Shown here: positions 37,150-45,809 of the stretch, piece by piece | Position numbering within the stretch: position 1 is the stretch's first letter | Layout of the letters: the number at the start of each line of letters is the position of its first letter | Assembly (NCBI GenBank): GCA_017745595.1 | Contig: WMBV01000008.1 | Coordinates: 62,001 to 126,000, forward strand | Direction of reading: 5' to 3' | Source: Bordetella petrii | GTDB lineage: Bacteria > Pseudomonadota > Gammaproteobacteria > Burkholderiales > Burkholderiaceae_B | Length of the DNA: 64,000 nucleotides | Translations under genes and position numbers: made by a program | Notes under the pieces: model-generated | What the model saw: only the letters and a program-made list of their open reading frames with translations | Databases searched by the model: none | What the model was told of the DNA's origin: nothing

Positions 37150-37169
37150 CTCCGAAGGTGTCAGACACC
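37141..37169 (-). repeat. GGTGTCTGAC palindromic repeat (reverse), overlaps the NDT stop codon
   Basis: Exact reverse complement of the copy at 37198-37226, separated by 28 nt. Its first nine bases encode Gly-Val-stop of the upstream gene. The centre is shortened to nine bases. Confidence 0.92.
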
Positions 37170-37197
37170 GTACTACTGAGAAGCCGCCATGCACTCA

Positions 37198-37226
37198 GGT
37201 GTCTGACACCTTCGGAGTCAGACACC
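37198..37226 (+). repeat. GGTGTCTGAC palindromic repeat (forward), paired
   Basis: Arms intact with centre ACCTTCGGA. A degenerate half-copy (GAGTCAGATACC) follows at 37238-37249. The gap is convergent between NDT-like and ribB. Confidence 0.92.
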
Positions 37227-37275
37227 TGGCTCTGCCTGAGTCAGATACCTGACCCCTATTCACGCCCGGCCCGGC

Positions 37276-37983
37276 TTACGCCGCTGCGTCGGCCAGCGCG
37301 GGCTGGGGGGCGGTGTGTGCCTCCAGGCGCCGGCGGTGGTCGGCCAGTTCGGCGATGGTCAGCGCCACCAGGCCGTGTTCGGCGGCGTAGCGGGCGATGC
37401 CGGGGCCGCGCATCATGGTGCCGTCGGGGTTCATCAGTTCGCACAGTACGGCGGCCGGGCGCAGGCCCGCCAGCACGGCCAGGTCGACCGAGCCTTCGGT
37501 GTGGCCGCGCCGCGACAGCACGCCGCCCGGCTGGGCGCGCAACGGGAATACGTGTCCGGGGCTGACGATGTCGGCGGCCTGCGCGCCCGGGGCGATGGCC
37601 GCGCGGATGGTGGTGACGCGGTCAGCGGCCGATACGCCGGTCGACACGCCATGGCGCGCCTCGATCGAGACCGTGAACGCCGTGCTGTAGCGGCTTTCGT
37701 TGCGTGCCACCATGGGCGGCAATTGCAGTTGGGCCAGCGTGTCGTCGGTCAGGCACAGGCACACGATGCCGCTGCAGTCGCGGATCAGCTGTGCCATCAC
37801 GGGCACGGTGAGCTTGTCGGCGGCGACGATCAGGTCGGCCTCGTTCTCGCGGTCGAAGTCGTCCATCAGGATGACGGGACGCCCCAGGCGCAGATGATGC
37901 AGCGCGCGCGCCAGGCGGGCCTCGAAGGGCTGGGCGCACAGGTCGGGGGGCAGGCAGGGTACCGAGGGAATGGCGGTGGACAT
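37276..37983 (-). CDS. ribB: 3,4-dihydroxy-2-butanone 4-phosphate synthase
   Basis: A 235-residue stand-alone RibB without the GTP cyclohydrolase II domain. It has [12 protein letters not shown] at 41-52, [36 protein letters not shown] and ends after [10 protein letters not shown]. It converts ribulose 5-phosphate to the four-carbon riboflavin precursor. An FMN riboswitch in its 5' leader (38124-38269) shows control by flavin. As a separate gene with its own riboswitch it resembles the regulated second copy seen in several proteobacteria. Confidence 0.96.
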   Translation of the reverse strand: MSTAIPSVPCLPPDLCAQPFEARLARALHHLRLGRPVILMDDFDRENEADLIVAADKLTVPVMAQLIRDCSGIVCLCLTDDTLAQLQLPPMVARNESRYSTAFTVSIEARHGVSTGVSAADRVTTIRAAIAPGAQAADIVSPGHVFPLRAQPGGVLSRRGHTEGSVDLAVLAGLRPAAVLCELMNPDGTMMRGPGIARYAAEHGLVALTIAELADHRRRLEAHTAPQPALADAAA

Positions 37984-38123
37984 TGAAACGCTCTCGCAAA
38001 TAAAAGGTGGCGAAAAACGTTTCAGGGCTTATGACGCCGCGCTCAGGCCCGCGCGCCGCCAGGGCGTGGCCGCGGCTGGCGGCCGCGGCGCGCACCCCGC
38101 CGGCTGGCGGGAATGAGCTGGCA

Positions 38124-38269
38124 CATCTTCTTTCATCCGGACTATGACCGTCGGCCCTGGCATCGCACCAGATCTGCTGACCCCGGTTGGCACTAGGCCG
38201 CCCGGGCGCTCGCGGGCTTGCCGCATTGCGGCTTACCGCCGGTGGGGAATTACGCCCCGCCCTGAAGAC
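38124..38269 (-). ncRNA. FMN riboswitch (RFN element)
   Basis: On the minus strand the sequence shows the conserved RFN blocks in order: TCTTCAGGGCGGGG, AATTCCCCACCGGCGGTAAGCC, AGCCCGCGAGCG, GATCTGGTGCGATGCCAG, GCCGACGGTCATAGTCCGGATG, and the closing AAGAAGATG that pairs with the first block. It lies 140 nt upstream of ribB. Expression platform: a G/C-rich hairpin region between 38040 and 38115 could sequester or terminate when FMN is bound. The rest of the 320-nt gap between ribB and the SET gene holds no gene. Confidence 0.95.
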
Positions 38270-38303
38270 GTACTGCTATGGCCGCGGATAGCGCGGCCGT
38301 GTC

Positions 38304-38810
38304 TTATTGTACGCCCACCCCGGAGGCACCCGATTTTTTCTTCTTTTTCAGGGCCAGCATGGTGCCGCGGCAGGCCGGCGTGCCGCACAGGCACAGATAG
38401 TTGGCCTGCAGCTTCTTGGTGATGCGGCCGTCGAGCACCAGCCCGTAGTCGTAAGACAGCTCTTCGCCGCGCGCGATGTCGCGCAGCGCGGTGATGTAGA
38501 CGCGCTTGCCGTGGCGGCCTTCCTGCGCTTCGCAATTGGGTTCGCAGGAATGGTTGATCCAGCGGGCATCGTTGCCGTTGTCGCCGCCGTCGATCACGCG
38601 GCCCGAGCTGAGCGCGAAGAAAAACGTATGGAACGGATCGTCGGGATTGGTGGGATGGCGGCGGTCGGCTTCTTTGGCGCTGATGCGCTCGCCGCCGTAT
38701 TCGATGATGCGCGTGCCGGCCGGGATTTTGCGTGCGGCGAACACGCCGGTGCCATGCAGCTTGGAGCGGCGCACGACGTGCCAGGGCTTGGGGGTATCAG
38801 CGGTGGTCAT
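38304..38810 (-). CDS. SET-domain protein (putative protein-lysine methyltransferase)
   Basis: The 168-residue protein is almost entirely a SET domain: GTGVFAARKIPAGTRIIEYGGE, the knot motif N86-H87-S88-C89-x3-C93, SYDYG at 119-123, and a post-SET C140-x-C142-x4-C147 that should bind zinc. SET enzymes transfer methyl groups from S-adenosylmethionine to protein lysines. Bacterial examples modify histone-like or ribosomal proteins, or act as effectors. A short Lys-rich tail (KKKKK at about 155-159) follows. It ends 35 nt before the riboswitch; no secretion signal is visible. Confidence 0.92.
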   Translation of the reverse strand: MTTADTPKPWHVVRRSKLHGTGVFAARKIPAGTRIIEYGGERISAKEADRRHPTNPDDPFHTFFFALSSGRVIDGGDNGNDARWINHSCEPNCEAQEGRHGKRVYITALRDIARGEELSYDYGLVLDGRITKKLQANYLCLCGTPACRGTMLALKKKKKSGASGVGVQ

Positions 38811-38880
38811 GAAGGAAGCAGGTAGCAGGCCAGCGGGGATTATATCGGTGCGTGCCGCGCGCGGCGATGACCGCCGGCGC

Positions 38881-39354
38881 TTATTCGGCCGCCGACGCGG
38901 TCAGCGGCAATTGGGTTTCTTTCAGGCGGCGCAGCACGAAGCACGACTTGCTGTGGCGGATGCCCGGGATGCGATACAGCCGCTCGCGCAGCAGCCGTTC
39001 GTAGTCGCGCGTGTCGCGCACGGCGATGCGGATGTAGTAGTCGTAGTCGCCCGACACCAGAAAGGCTTCCAGCACTTCGGGAATCTGCGCCAGCGCGCGG
39101 CCGAATTCGTACAGCGTTTCTTCGCTGTGGCTTTCCAGGGTGACGTGTACGATCACCGTATCCATGAAACCCAGGCTGGCGGGATCGATGTCGACGGTAT
39201 AGCCGCGGATGACGCCGGCGGCCTCCATGCGCTTGATGCGGTTCCAGCACGGCGTGGACGACAGGCCGACTTCGCTGCCGATGTCGTTGAGGCTGGCGCG
39301 GGCATTCTGTTGCAGGGCCCTGAGAATGGCGAGGTCGAACTTGTCCAGTTTCAT
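38881..39354 (-). CDS. Lrp/AsnC-family transcriptional regulator
   Basis: From ATG 39354 the protein has 157 residues: HTH (FDLAILRALQQNARASLNDIGSEVG, then SSTPCWNRIKRMEAAGVI) and the RAM ligand domain (VTLESHSEETLYEFGRAL, VSGDYDYYIRIAV). A longer frame extends far upstream across the ilvB-like gene and is not real. It is divergent from the acetolactate-synthase-like gene with 102 nt between, the classic layout for an Lrp protein and its target. Confidence 0.94.
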   Translation of the reverse strand: MKLDKFDLAILRALQQNARASLNDIGSEVGLSSTPCWNRIKRMEAAGVIRGYTVDIDPASLGFMDTVIVHVTLESHSEETLYEFGRALAQIPEVLEAFLVSGDYDYYIRIAVRDTRDYERLLRERLYRIPGIRHSKSCFVLRRLKETQLPLTASAAE

Positions 39355-39413
39355 TTTCTGGGTTCCTGTGAAAATAAAGATTAATTTACTGGAAAACCCC
39401 GGAATCCGTAGAA

Positions 39414-39431
39414 AAGAAGAGAAATCTTCTT
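39414..39431. promoter_or_regulatory. Palindrome in the Lrp / acetolactate-synthase divergent region
   Basis: AAGAAGA-GAAA-TCTTCTT is a perfect 7-bp dyad with a 4-nt centre, inside a locally A/T-rich stretch. It is a candidate Lrp operator or hairpin in the ilvB-like leader, about 26 nt before the ATG at 39457. Confidence 0.4.
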
Positions 39432-39456
39432 CGAGGATGGGCATAAGATATTCACC

Positions 39457-41271
39457 ATGAATGATCGCCTCCACGCCTCCGCCCTGGCCGCCCTGCGCCA
39501 CGATGATGACCCGCCCGCCGGCAATGGCGCGCAGATCCTGCTCGACACCCTGATCGAACGCGGGGTCGACACGGTGTTCGGGTATCCCGGCGGGGCCGTG
39601 CTGCCGCTGTACGACGCCTTGTACGCCGAACCGCGGCTGCGCCACGTGCTGGTGCGGCACGAACAGGCGGCGGTGCATGCGGCCGAAGGCTACGCGCGCA
39701 CGACCGGCCGTCCCGGCGTGGTGTTCGTGACATCGGGGCCGGGCATGGCCAACACCACGTCGGGCCTGCTGGACGCCATGTGCGATTCGATCCCGGTGTT
39801 GTGCATCAGCGGCCAGGTGGCGTCCTCGGCGATCGGCACCGATGCGTTCCAGGAATGCGATGCCATGGGCATTTCGCGTTCGGTCACCAAGTGGAATACG
39901 CAGATCCGCGCGGCCGAAGACGTGGCCGACGTGGTGGGGCGGGCGTTCGACCTGACCCGCCAGGGCCGGCCCGGGCCGGTGCTGGTGGATTTTCCCAAAG
40001 ACCTGCAGTTGGCCCGGCCGGTGCATACCACCGACCCCGCGGCCCTGGAAAACCAGCGGCTGGGGGCGCTGCGCGCGCGCCGGCAGGCCGGCAAGGCGCC
40101 GCTGAAGCTGCCGCAAACCGCTCTGCGCCGCGCCGCCGCCCTGATCGCGCAGGCGCGCCGGCCGGTGTTCTATGGCGGCGGCGGCCTGATCAATTCGGGT
40201 CCGCAAGCCTGCCAGGCCTTTACCGAGCTGGTGCGCCACACGGGTGCGCCCTGCACCCTGACGCTGATGGGCCTGGGGGCCTTTCCCGCGTCGGACCCGC
40301 AGTTCGTGGGCATGCTGGGCATGCACGGCACGCTCGAGGCCAACATGGCCATGCACCATGCCGACCTGGTGGTGTGCATCGGCGCGCGCTTCGATGACCG
40401 CATCACGGGCAAGCTGGCCGAGTTCTGTCCGCATGCGCGCAAGATCCATATCGACATCGACCCGGCTTCCATCAACAAGGTGGTGCGGGTCGACGTGGCG
40501 CTGGTGGGCGATTGCCTGCCGCTGCTCGAGGCGCTGCGCGGCGCGCTGGATGCCCAGCCCCTGCCGGCCGCGCGGCTGGACGACTGGTGGCGGCGGGTCG
40601 ATGCCTGGCGCGCCAAGGACTGCCTGGCCTGCCCGCCGGCGGGCGATGCCATCCTGCCGCAGCAATTGATGCAGCGCCTGAATACCGCCCTGGCGGGCCG
40701 CGATGCGATCGTGTCCACCGACGTGGGCCAGCACCAGATGTGGGCCGCGCAATACCTGCGCTTCGACCGCCCCAACCGCTGGCTGACCTCGGGCGGCGCG
40801 GGCACCATGGGCTACGGCGTGCCGGCCGCCATCGGCGCGCAGGTGGCGCATCCGGACAAGCTGGTGGTGTGCGTCAGCGGCGATGCCTCGGTGCTGATGA
40901 ACATCCAGGAATTGTCCACCGCCATGCAGCACGAGACCCCCGTCAAGGTGGTGTTGTGCAACAACGGCTACATGGGCATGGTGCGCCAATGGCAGGAACT
41001 GATTCACGGCGGGCGCTACAGCCACAGCTATAACGCCTCGCTGCCCGATTTCGTGGCGCTGGCCAAGGCGTTCGGCTGGGGCGCCGCGCGCGTCGACGAC
41101 CCGGCGCGGCTGGACGAAGCGCTGGCGCAATGCCTGGCGCACCCCGGGCCGTATTTCCTGGACGTGGCGGTGGCCGGGCAGGAAAACTGCTTCCCCATGA
41201 TGCCGGCGGGCGAAGGGCATCACCGCATGATGCTGGCTGACGGCGTCTGGTACGAAGACGATACGGCCTGA
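39457..41271 (+). CDS. Acetolactate synthase large-subunit-type TPP enzyme
   Basis: A 604-residue ThDP enzyme: catalytic Glu69 in [49 protein letters not shown], and the ThDP motif [12 protein letters not shown]...LCNNGYMGM (GDA rather than GDG). The closest resemblance is to biosynthetic acetolactate synthase large subunits, which make acetolactate or acetohydroxybutyrate for branched amino acids. No ilvH small subunit follows, so it may be a feedback-free or catabolic form. Divergent Lrp-type regulator upstream supports amino-acid-responsive control. Confidence 0.88.
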   Translation: MNDRLHASALAALRHDDDPPAGNGAQILLDTLIERGVDTVFGYPGGAVLPLYDALYAEPRLRHVLVRHEQAAVHAAEGYARTTGRPGVVFVTSGPGMANTTSGLLDAMCDSIPVLCISGQVASSAIGTDAFQECDAMGISRSVTKWNTQIRAAEDVADVVGRAFDLTRQGRPGPVLVDFPKDLQLARPVHTTDPAALENQRLGALRARRQAGKAPLKLPQTALRRAAALIAQARRPVFYGGGGLINSGPQACQAFTELVRHTGAPCTLTLMGLGAFPASDPQFVGMLGMHGTLEANMAMHHADLVVCIGARFDDRITGKLAEFCPHARKIHIDIDPASINKVVRVDVALVGDCLPLLEALRGALDAQPLPAARLDDWWRRVDAWRAKDCLACPPAGDAILPQQLMQRLNTALAGRDAIVSTDVGQHQMWAAQYLRFDRPNRWLTSGGAGTMGYGVPAAIGAQVAHPDKLVVCVSGDASVLMNIQELSTAMQHETPVKVVLCNNGYMGMVRQWQELIHGGRYSHSYNASLPDFVALAKAFGWGAARVDDPARLDEALAQCLAHPGPYFLDVAVAGQENCFPMMPAGEGHHRMMLADGVWYEDDTA

Positions 41272-41282
41272 AGTGAAAGTCC

Positions 41283-41311
41283 CACCCCCGAAGCGCTGCG
41301 CGCACCCACCT
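41283..41311 (-). repeat. Degenerate copy of the CCCCGAAGCGCTGCGCGC repeat
   Basis: CACCCCCGAAGCGCTGCGCGC followed by ACCCACC matches the reverse complement of the better-preserved element at 57324-57412 over its first part, then diverges. It lies just after the acetolactate-synthase-like stop. With the palindromes listed next it accounts for most of the 316-nt gap 41272-41587. Confidence 0.6.
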
Positions 41312-41340
41312 CGCGGTTGGCAGGCCGCTCGGATTCGCCA

Positions 41341-41369
41341 GGTGTCAGGCTCCGCAGGTGCCTGACACC
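41341..41369 (-). repeat. GGTGTCAGGC palindromic repeat (reverse), arms changed in concert
   Basis: The arms are GGTGTCAGGC and GCCTGACACC, with compensating changes on both sides compared with GGTGTCTGAC, so the stem is preserved. It is 30 nt from the next copy. Confidence 0.88.
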
Positions 41370-41399
41370 ACCGTGTGCGGAAGATCTTGGCCAGGCTTC

Positions 41400-41431
41400 G
41401 GTGTCTGACACCCTTGCGGGAGTCAGACACC
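41400..41431 (+). repeat. GGTGTCTGAC palindromic repeat (forward), paired
   Basis: Arms intact with a 12-base centre (ACCCTTGCGGGA). A degenerate half-copy with CCCTGACGGGAGCCAGACACC-like sequence follows at about 41449-41470. Genes on both sides run rightward. Confidence 0.9.
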
Positions 41432-41587
41432 TGATTACCGTATCAGCCACCCTGACGGGAGCCAGACACCGAGAATACGGCGCGGCTTAGAGCGCTTCGA
41501 ACGCTGCCTTAGAACATTTGAACTGGACGCCCCGCGGGGCGGTTCCTAGACTCCCGGTCACGAGATGACGATGACCGAGGAGACAAT

Positions 41588-42757
41588 GTGCTGAGTCGCG
41601 CGCTGGACAATATTCGCGTGCTGGATCTGTCGCGGATCCTGGCCGGGCCGTGGTGTACGCAGAACCTGGCCGACCTGGGCGCCGATGTGATCAAGGTCGA
41701 GCGTCCCGGGCAAGGCGACGATACCCGCAAATGGGGCCCGCCCTATCTGCGGTCGGCCGATGGCGAAGAGACGCTGTCGGCCTATTTCACCTGCTGCAAC
41801 CGCAACAAGCGTTCGATCTGCGTGGATTTCTCGCAGGCCGAAGGACGGCGCGCGCTGCTGGAACTGCTGCGCACCTGCGATGTGCTGGTCGAGAACTACA
41901 AGAGCGGCACGCTGAAGCGCTACGGCCTGGACTACGACAGCCTGAAGGCGCTGCGGCCGGACCTGGTGTATGTGTCGATCACCGGCTACGGGCAGGATGG
42001 CCCGCGCGCGTCGCAGCCGGGGTACGACTACATTTTCCAGGGCATGGGCGGCCTGATGAGCCATACCGGGATCGCGGACGGCGAGCCCGGCGCCGGCCCG
42101 CTGCGCGCCGGCATTCCCGTGGTGGACATTTCCACGGGCATGTACGCGACGTCGGCCGTGCTGGCTGCGCTGCTGCAGCGCACGCGCACCGGCCAGGGGG
42201 CCCACCTGGATATCGCGCTGCTGGATGTCGCCGTGGCGATCAACGCCAATCAGGGCGCGAATTTCCTGGTGTCCGGCCGCAACCCCGAGCGCAGCGGCAA
42301 TGCGCATCCCAATCTGGCGCCGTACGAGGTGTTCAAGGCCCGCGACGGGTATTTCATCCTGGCCGTGGGCAACGACAACCAGTTCGCCAAGTTCTGCGCG
42401 CTGTGCGGCGACGAAAGCCTGGCGCAGGATCCGCGCTTTGCCACCAATGCGGCGCGCGTACAGAACATGGCCGCGCTGCGCGAGGTGCTGGGCCGCATCA
42501 TCGCCGCGCACGACCGCGCCCATTGGGCCGCCGGGCTGGAAGCGGCCGGTATTGCATGGGGCCCCGTCAATGGGCTGGACGACGTCTACGCCGACGAACA
42601 GGTGCGCCACCGGGCCATGCTGAAGCATGCGCCGCATCCCCGCTTCGGCGACATCCCGCTGGTGCGCAACCCCATGCTGGGCCGCGGCGACACGGCGCCG
42701 ATGCGCCCGCCCCCGTTGATGGGCGAGCACACCCGCGAGGTGCTGGGCGAGCCCTGA
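41588..42757 (+). CDS. CoA-transferase family III (CaiB/BaiF type)
   Basis: A 389-residue family III CoA-transferase starting with GTG at 41588 (GAGGAG upstream); an ATG two bases earlier is out of frame. It has VLDLSRILAGPWCTQNLADLGADVIKVE and the probable catalytic Asp180 in PVVDISTGMYAT. It is followed by a Bug receptor (64 nt) and an enoyl-CoA hydratase, suggesting import, CoA activation and beta-oxidation-like processing of an organic acid. Confidence 0.93.
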   Translation: MLSRALDNIRVLDLSRILAGPWCTQNLADLGADVIKVERPGQGDDTRKWGPPYLRSADGEETLSAYFTCCNRNKRSICVDFSQAEGRRALLELLRTCDVLVENYKSGTLKRYGLDYDSLKALRPDLVYVSITGYGQDGPRASQPGYDYIFQGMGGLMSHTGIADGEPGAGPLRAGIPVVDISTGMYATSAVLAALLQRTRTGQGAHLDIALLDVAVAINANQGANFLVSGRNPERSGNAHPNLAPYEVFKARDGYFILAVGNDNQFAKFCALCGDESLAQDPRFATNAARVQNMAALREVLGRIIAAHDRAHWAAGLEAAGIAWGPVNGLDDVYADEQVRHRAMLKHAPHPRFGDIPLVRNPMLGRGDTAPMRPPPLMGEHTREVLGEP

Positions 42758-42821
42758 GCCCCCGGCCGCGCCCCGCCATTTTTACCCCATTCGACCCACA
42801 GCACGACACAGGAGACAAGAC

Positions 42822-43799
42822 ATGAAACTTGCTTTGCGCAGTACCGCGGCCGCCGCGGCCGCGCTGGTTTTCGGCGCCGCGAGCGCCCCGGCCAGCGCCG
42901 CCTATCCCGACCACCCCGTCACGCTGGTGGTGCCCTACGCACCCGGCGGCACCACCGACCTGATGGCCCGCGTCGTGGCGCCCAAACTGGGCGAAGTCCT
43001 GGGGCAGACGGTGGTGGTGGTGAACAAGCCCGGGGCGGGCGGCGCGGTCGGCAGCGGCTATGCGGCGCGCGAGCGTCCTGACGGCTATACGCTGGTGATG
43101 GCGGTGGAAAGCTCGCATGCCGTCAACCCCAGCGTGCATGCCAAGTCGCCGTACGACCCCATCAAGGATTTCGCGCCCATCAGCAACCTGGCCAACGTAC
43201 TGGGCGTGCTGGACGTGCCGGGCAATTCCGATATCAAGACGTTCGACGAACTCGTTGCCCGCCTGAAGGCCGATCCCGACCACTATTCGTTCGGCTCGTC
43301 GGGCAGCGGCGGCTACAGCCACCTGTTTGGCGAACTGTTCCTGAGCTCCACCGGCACGAAGATGCTGCATGTGCCGTACAAGGGCCTGGGCCCGGCGCTG
43401 GTCGGCCTGATGGCGGGGCAGGTGCAGGTGGTGTTCGACAATTTGCCTTCGTCGGCGGGCTTCCTGGCGTCGGGCAAACTGCGCGCGCTGGCGGTGGCCT
43501 CGCCCAAGCGGATCGAGAGCATGCCGGATGTTCCCACTTATGCCGAGGTCGGCTACCCTCAGTTGAATACGCCGTCCTGGTTCGGCCTGGCCGCGCCCGC
43601 GGGCACGCCCGACGCGGTGCTGGACCAGTTGAACCAGGCCGTGAAGCAGGCGCTGGCCGACCCGAAAGTGGCCGCCGACATCGAGCGCCTGGGCGCCGTG
43701 CCCGACTACACGTCGCGCGAGCAGTTCGCCGCCATGATCAAGCGGTCGAACGCCGTGTGGCAGAAGGTCGTGAACGACATCGATTTTGAAAAACTCTAG
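42822..43799 (+). CDS. Bug/TctC-family periplasmic solute-binding receptor
   Basis: A 325-residue protein with signal peptide (residues 1-26, cleavage near ASA-AYP), then YPDHPVTLVVPYAPGGTTDLMARVV, VVNKPGAGGAVGSGYAA, and MLHVPYKGLGPAL. GGAG precedes the ATG. It lies between a family III CoA-transferase and an enoyl-CoA hydratase, so its ligand is probably the carboxylic acid these enzymes degrade. Confidence 0.95.
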   Translation: MKLALRSTAAAAAALVFGAASAPASAAYPDHPVTLVVPYAPGGTTDLMARVVAPKLGEVLGQTVVVVNKPGAGGAVGSGYAARERPDGYTLVMAVESSHAVNPSVHAKSPYDPIKDFAPISNLANVLGVLDVPGNSDIKTFDELVARLKADPDHYSFGSSGSGGYSHLFGELFLSSTGTKMLHVPYKGLGPALVGLMAGQVQVVFDNLPSSAGFLASGKLRALAVASPKRIESMPDVPTYAEVGYPQLNTPSWFGLAAPAGTPDAVLDQLNQAVKQALADPKVAADIERLGAVPDYTSREQFAAMIKRSNAVWQKVVNDIDFEKL

Positions 43800-43806
43800 G
43801 AACACC

Positions 43807-44601
43807 ATGGCCATCGAGATTCCCACTTATCCCCACGCCGCTTTTTCGCTGCGGGACGACGGCGTAGGCACGCTGGAGATCCGCGACGCGGGCAAGCTCA
43901 ACATCCTGAGCGCCGCGGTCGTGGAAAGCCTGATCGGCATGCTGTCGCATATCGACCAGCGCGACGACGTCAAGGTGCTGGTATTGCGCGCCCAGCAAGA
44001 GAAGGCCTTCGTGGCGGGGTCGGACATCAAGGAAATGGCGTTCTTCGACCACGCCAAGGCCATCGCGTACATCGACCGCCTGCGGCAATTGTGCGACGGC
44101 GTGCGCCTGCTGCGCGCGCCGGTGATCGCGCGCATTCCCGGCTGGTGCCTGGGCGGCGGCATGGAACTGGCGCTGTCCTGCGACCTGCGCATCGCGTCCG
44201 ACCAGGCCCACATGGGCATGCCCGAAGTGAAGGTGGGCGTGCCGTCCATCATCCACGCCGCGCTGCTGCCGCGGCTGGTCGGCAAGGCGCGTTCGAACTG
44301 GATGCTGCTGACCGGCGAAATCGCCGATGCCCGGCAGGCTGAAGCATGGGGCCTGCTGGATCGCGTCGTGCCGGTGGACGGGCTGGACGCCGAGGTGGAC
44401 CGCGTAGCGAGTATGCTTGCCGGGCTGGGCCAGCGCGCGCTGGCCCAGCAGAAGCGCCTGCTGCGCGAATGGGAAGACGAGCCGCTGGACGTTTCGTTGC
44501 AGAATGGCGTGCTGGAATTCGGCGCGGCGTTCGATACGGGCGAGCCCGGGCGCTACATGCGTGCGTTCCTGGACGAGAAGGCGCGCAAGACGGGCGCCTG
44601 A
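43807..44601 (+). CDS. Enoyl-CoA hydratase/isomerase family (crotonase) protein
   Basis: A 264-residue crotonase: oxyanion-hole segments KAFVAGSDIKEMAFF and PGWCLGGGMELALSCDLRIAS, then the MPEVKVGVPSIIHAALLPRLVG segment. The Glu usual in hydratases at the second active-site position aligns with MPEVKVGVPS, so activity is plausible, but the exact reaction (hydration, isomerisation, hydrolysis) is open. AGGA precedes the start at 43807, 7 nt after the Bug stop. It is in one operon with the CoA-transferase and Bug genes. Confidence 0.92.
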   Translation: MAIEIPTYPHAAFSLRDDGVGTLEIRDAGKLNILSAAVVESLIGMLSHIDQRDDVKVLVLRAQQEKAFVAGSDIKEMAFFDHAKAIAYIDRLRQLCDGVRLLRAPVIARIPGWCLGGGMELALSCDLRIASDQAHMGMPEVKVGVPSIIHAALLPRLVGKARSNWMLLTGEIADARQAEAWGLLDRVVPVDGLDAEVDRVASMLAGLGQRALAQQKRLLREWEDEPLDVSLQNGVLEFGAAFDTGEPGRYMRAFLDEKARKTGA

Positions 44602-44684
44602 TCCGGCACGGCGGGGCCGCCGCGGCGCGGCCCCGGACGGCTATTCCGCCCTGGCCCGCGACCCGTTCGCACACGGAGGAATCG

Positions 44685-45608
44685 ATGTCCTATGAGCTGA
44701 AAGACCTGCGCCTGTTCAAGGCCATCCTGCAGGCGGGCAACCTGTCGGCGGGCGCGGCCGCGATGCACATGACGGCGCCGTCGGCCAGCTACCGCCTGAA
44801 GAACCTGGAATACGCGGCCGGCAGCCCGCTGTTCGTGCGTTCCGCCCGGGGCATGAGCCTGACGCCGGCGGGCGAGGCGCTGGCGCGCCACGTCGACATC
44901 GTGCTTGACGACCTGCAGGCGATGCAGACCGAGGTCAGCGCCTATGCGCGCAATCTGAAGGGCAACGTGCGGCTGCTGGCCAACAGCAGTTCGCTCAATG
45001 GCTTCATCATTCCCAGCCTGGCGCGTTTCCTGGCGTCCAACGCCCATATCGACGTCAACCTGAAAGAGCAGGACAGCCTGTCCATCGCCGGCAAGATCCA
45101 GCGCGGCGAGGCCGATATTGGCATTTGCGCGGGCAAGGTCGACGATGCCGACCTGCGCTGCGAGCTTTACGCGATCGATCGCCTGATCTGCGCGGCTTCC
45201 GCCGACCATGCGCTGGCGCAGCGCCCGAGCGTGGCCTACGCGGATGTGCTGGCGCACGGGCAGGTCTGTATGGACCGGGCCAGCAGCAACTTCCACTTCG
45301 TGCAGACCCAGGCCGAGCGCCTGGGCAAGACCGTCAGCGTGCGCGTGCATGCGCACGATTTCAGTTCGGTACTGTACCTGGTGCGCGCCGGCGTGGGGGT
45401 GGCGGTGGTGCCGGCCAGCGTCGCCGAGCCGCTGGTGCGCGAAGGCGCGATCATTGCCATTCCGTTGCAGGATGGCTGGGCCCTGCGCGACCTGCACCTG
45501 GTCACGCGGCAGGATGCCGAGCCCGCGGGGCTGGTGCGCCAGTTCGCCGACGTGCTGCTGCACGACCCGCAGGTGGTGGCGGCCCGCACGGGGAAGAACT
45601 GGCGGTAG
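44685..45608 (+). CDS. LysR-family transcriptional regulator
   Basis: From ATG 44685 (GGAGGA at good spacing) the protein has 307 residues, with HTH (LKDLRLFKAILQAGNLSAGAA, then MTAPSASYRLKNLEYAAG) and an effector domain. It is the last gene of the CoA-transferase, Bug and crotonase operon and in the same direction, so it may autoregulate that operon. A longer frame from 44346 overlaps the crotonase gene and is not family-like. Confidence 0.93.
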   Translation: MSYELKDLRLFKAILQAGNLSAGAAAMHMTAPSASYRLKNLEYAAGSPLFVRSARGMSLTPAGEALARHVDIVLDDLQAMQTEVSAYARNLKGNVRLLANSSSLNGFIIPSLARFLASNAHIDVNLKEQDSLSIAGKIQRGEADIGICAGKVDDADLRCELYAIDRLICAASADHALAQRPSVAYADVLAHGQVCMDRASSNFHFVQTQAERLGKTVSVRVHAHDFSSVLYLVRAGVGVAVVPASVAEPLVREGAIIAIPLQDGWALRDLHLVTRQDAEPAGLVRQFADVLLHDPQVVAARTGKNWR

Positions 45609-45625
45609 CCGGCTGACATCGGCCA

Positions 45626-45656
45626 GGGGTCCGACTCCCGAAGGGTGTCGGACCCC
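45626..45656 (-). repeat. GGGGTCCGAC palindromic repeat (reverse), arms changed in concert
   Basis: Arms GGGGTCCGAC and GTCGGACCCC keep full pairing despite several differences from the consensus. It is 29 nt from the next copy, in the convergent gap between LysR and aldehyde dehydrogenase genes. Confidence 0.88.
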
Positions 45657-45685
45657 GAAGTGGGCAGAGGCTACCTCAATTCTGC

Positions 45686-45716
45686 GGTGTCTGACACCCT
45701 GCGGGAGTCAGACACC
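45686..45716 (+). repeat. GGTGTCTGAC palindromic repeat (forward)
   Basis: Consensus copy, identical to those at 20263, 32715 and 53513. It is the middle of a three-copy group. Confidence 0.92.
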
Positions 45717-45751
45717 TGACATCCATAGCGGCGCCAGTCGCCGCAAACAGC

Positions 45752-45780
45752 GGTGTCAGGCACCTGCGGAGCCTGACACC
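45752..45780 (+). repeat. GGTGTCAGGC palindromic repeat (forward), third of a group
   Basis: Arms GGTGTCAGGC and GCCTGACACC with centre ACCTGCGGA; the same compensated variant as the copy at 41341 in the other orientation. Confidence 0.88.
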
Positions 45781-45809
45781 TGACCGTGGCCGGCCATCTG
45801 CCGACGCGC

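Noticed and set aside
38328-38350. Programmed frameshift in the A-rich lysine codons at the SET gene end
   Set aside because: The run is AAA AAG AAG AAA AAA in frame but no exact slippery heptamer or downstream structure is evident, and the frame continues to a normal stop.
39355-41430. Long N-terminal extension of the Lrp-type gene (849 codons in all)
   Set aside because: The extension lies antisense to the acetolactate-synthase-like gene; the Lrp protein starts at 39354.
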